NCBI GenBank assembly: GCA_016779505.1
Contig: JADHNM010000047.1
Span: 1-7,718 of the forward strand
Source: SAR86 cluster bacterium
Lineage (GTDB): Bacteria > Pseudomonadota > Gammaproteobacteria > Magnimaribacterales > D2472
Reading direction: 5' to 3'
DNA length: 7,718 nucleotides
Under the pieces are notes generated by a model. The model did not search any database. It was given only the letters and a program-made list of their open reading frames with translations, and was not told where the DNA came from. Shown in pieces: positions 6,509 through 7,718 of the stretch. The position numbers and the translations under genes were made by a program. Within the stretch, counting starts at the first letter, position 1. Every line of letters starts with the position of its first letter.

Positions 6509-6910
6509 ATGAAAAAAGTTAAAGATCATTTAAATGAACAAAAGTATTGGGATATTTTTACCATCCCTTCAAATTCTAATTTATTTGATGCAGCAACTCT
6601 TATGAATAAAAACAAAATTGGAGCTTTAATGATCTGTGAAAGTGGTTCTGAGAATAATCTTTGCAAATCATCAGTCGTAGGTATTTTAACTGAGAGAGAT
6701 CTTGTTTACGCATTGTCTGGTGGCCCTAAAACGCTTGAATCTAAAACTGTGCAAGATGTGATGACAAAAAAACTTATTTTTACTTGTCCAGATACTTCCA
6801 ACTCAGAGGCTAAGAAGCTTATGCTGCAAAATCAAATTAGACACCTGCCTGTATTTTCTGGAGAGCACCTTGTGGGTATCATTTCAATGAGAGACGTTTT
6901 TAAAGCTTAA
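6509..6910 (+). CDS. CBS-domain pair protein
   Basis: A 133-residue cytoplasmic protein made of almost nothing but two CBS repeats, at about 14-70 and 82-132. Diagnostic pieces are IPSNSNLFDAATLMNKNKIGAL followed by VVGILTERDLV in the first, and VMTKKLIFTCPDTSNSEAKK, RHLPVF and LVGIISMRDVFK in the second. Such CBS pairs normally bind adenosine nucleotides or other adenosyl ligands and modulate a partner or act as an energy sensor; the ligand and partner here are unknown. No transmembrane or catalytic domain is fused to it. It starts a plus-strand unit divergent from the TonB-C gene and is followed after 12 bp by the GPH transporter, so co-transcription is likely. No Shine-Dalgarno sequence precedes the ATG. 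The next in-frame ATG would remove part of CBS1, so the start at 6509 is preferred. Confidence 0.9.
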   Translation: MKKVKDHLNEQKYWDIFTIPSNSNLFDAATLMNKNKIGALMICESGSENNLCKSSVVGILTERDLVYALSGGPKTLESKTVQDVMTKKLIFTCPDTSNSEAKKLMLQNQIRHLPVFSGEHLVGIISMRDVFKA

Positions 6911-6922
6911 ATCTCAAACAAT

Positions 6923-7718
6923 ATGAACTTATTTCAGCGGTTATCCTATACCGCATTAAATTTTCCAACCTCTGCGGCAGGAATGCCAATGTTTATTTTT
7001 ATTTTGCCATTTTACGCAGGCGATTTAGGCCTGGGCTTATCGCTGGTTGGTATTATTTTTTTCTTGGGCAGGTTTGCAGATGTATTAACCGATCCTGTCA
7101 TGGGGGTTTTGATTGATAAATTTCCTTCAAAATGGGGTAAGCATAAACTTTGGATATTTTTATCAGCGCCTGTTTTTATGCTTGCTACCTATATCATTTT
7201 TTTACCACCAACAGATCAGCCCTCGCCATTGTATTTTGTTGTGGGACTATTTTTAATGTATTCAGCATTCACTTTAAGCAGCATAACTCAATTGTCTTGG
7301 GCTTCTTTTCTTGCACCAAACTATGATGATAGAACCAAACTATTAACGCTCAGAGAGTTAATGTCCTTGATGGGCATGTTTACAGTTATAGCTATTCCAG
7401 CAATTGTCGAGATTAATGATCCTTCATTGAAGGCAAAGGTAAATTCAATAGGAATGTTTCTTTTATTTTGCATACCATTAATTACCTTTAATGCATTAAA
7501 ACAAGTGCCAGATTCCATGGAGTCTGCTTCACCAGAACGGCTAACCAACCCTTTTAAAGCCTTCAACAGTTTATTTAAAAATAGAATGTTGAATAAAATT
7601 GTTTTTGCTGCTGTTCTTATCGGTTTTTGCATGAGTTTAAATGGTGCCCTCTATTTAATTTGGATGGAGGTAGTTATTGAATTGCCTGAATACTCGTCCA
7701 GATTAATGCTTGCGTATT
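6923..7718 (+). CDS. MFS_2 / GPH-family cation symporter, 3' end cut by window
   Basis: Open from the ATG at 6923 to the last base, giving 265 codons plus one base without a stop. This is the N-terminal part of an inner-membrane transporter of the glycoside-pentoside-hexuronide:cation symporter family (usually about 450 residues). Family hallmarks are GRFADVLTDPVMGVLIDK (49-66) followed by WGKHKLWI (71-78), and a DDRTKLLTLRE loop (135-145). Hydrophobic segments are seen at about 18-32, 38-52, 76-95, 103-122, 148-163, 176-190 and 226-247. The early aspartates of the family signature are at D53 and D57. The substrate cannot be read from the sequence; sugars and sugar acids are typical, but the family also includes transporters of other compounds. 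It lies 12 bp after the CBS gene, with no Shine-Dalgarno sequence in the gap. Confidence 0.88.
   Translation, partial: MNLFQRLSYTALNFPTSAAGMPMFIFILPFYAGDLGLGLSLVGIIFFLGRFADVLTDPVMGVLIDKFPSKWGKHKLWIFLSAPVFMLATYIIFLPPTDQPSPLYFVVGLFLMYSAFTLSSITQLSWASFLAPNYDDRTKLLTLRELMSLMGMFTVIAIPAIVEINDPSLKAKVNSIGMFLLFCIPLITFNALKQVPDSMESASPERLTNPFKAFNSLFKNRMLNKIVFAAVLIGFCMSLNGALYLIWMEVVIELPEYSSRLMLAY

Noticed and set aside
7321..7632. 103-codon reading frame on the minus strand
   Set aside because: It is antisense to the GPH transporter, which has clear family motifs across this stretch.

Overview
The window is A+T-rich bacterial DNA, almost fully coding, with seven genes and no RNA gene, mobile element or CRISPR array that I can see. 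Inner-membrane and periplasmic signalling proteins, a TonB C-terminal domain with a Sec-type signal peptide, and a sugar-type GPH symporter point to a Gram-negative bacterium. A low-GC, compact marine proteobacterium (for example a SAR86-like gammaproteobacterium) would fit, but this is an impression from sequence style and not a placement.

Layout. Positions 30-2982 (+) hold three tightly packed genes. The first is a PAS-like/EAL c-di-GMP phosphodiesterase whose true start may lie left of the window. The second is a 494-residue protein with two histidine-kinase DHp-like segments but no ATPase domain, followed by REC and GGDEF (diguanylate cyclase) domains. The third is a stand-alone 121-residue receiver. 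Converging on them, with stop codons overlapping by 4 bp, is a 992-residue membrane hybrid histidine kinase with two receiver domains (5957-2979, -). Just upstream of the kinase on the same strand is a small exported TonB-C-domain protein (6375-5992). A 133-bp A+T-rich divergent region follows, then a two-CBS-domain protein (6509-6910, +) and the first 265 codons of an MFS_2/GPH-family transporter that runs off the right edge (6923-7718).

How the parts may work together. Positions 30-5957 look like a self-contained two-component/c-di-GMP module. The membrane kinase senses an envelope signal and autophosphorylates at H512. Its two receivers, the orphan DHp histidine (H95) of the cyclase protein, the cyclase's own receiver and the free receiver together supply the parts for a multistep phosphorelay. 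The relay's outputs would be opposing synthesis (GGEEF) and breakdown (EAL) of c-di-GMP. Domain and residue calls are read from the sequence; the wiring is inference. The right-hand CBS/transporter pair looks like a separate transcription unit.
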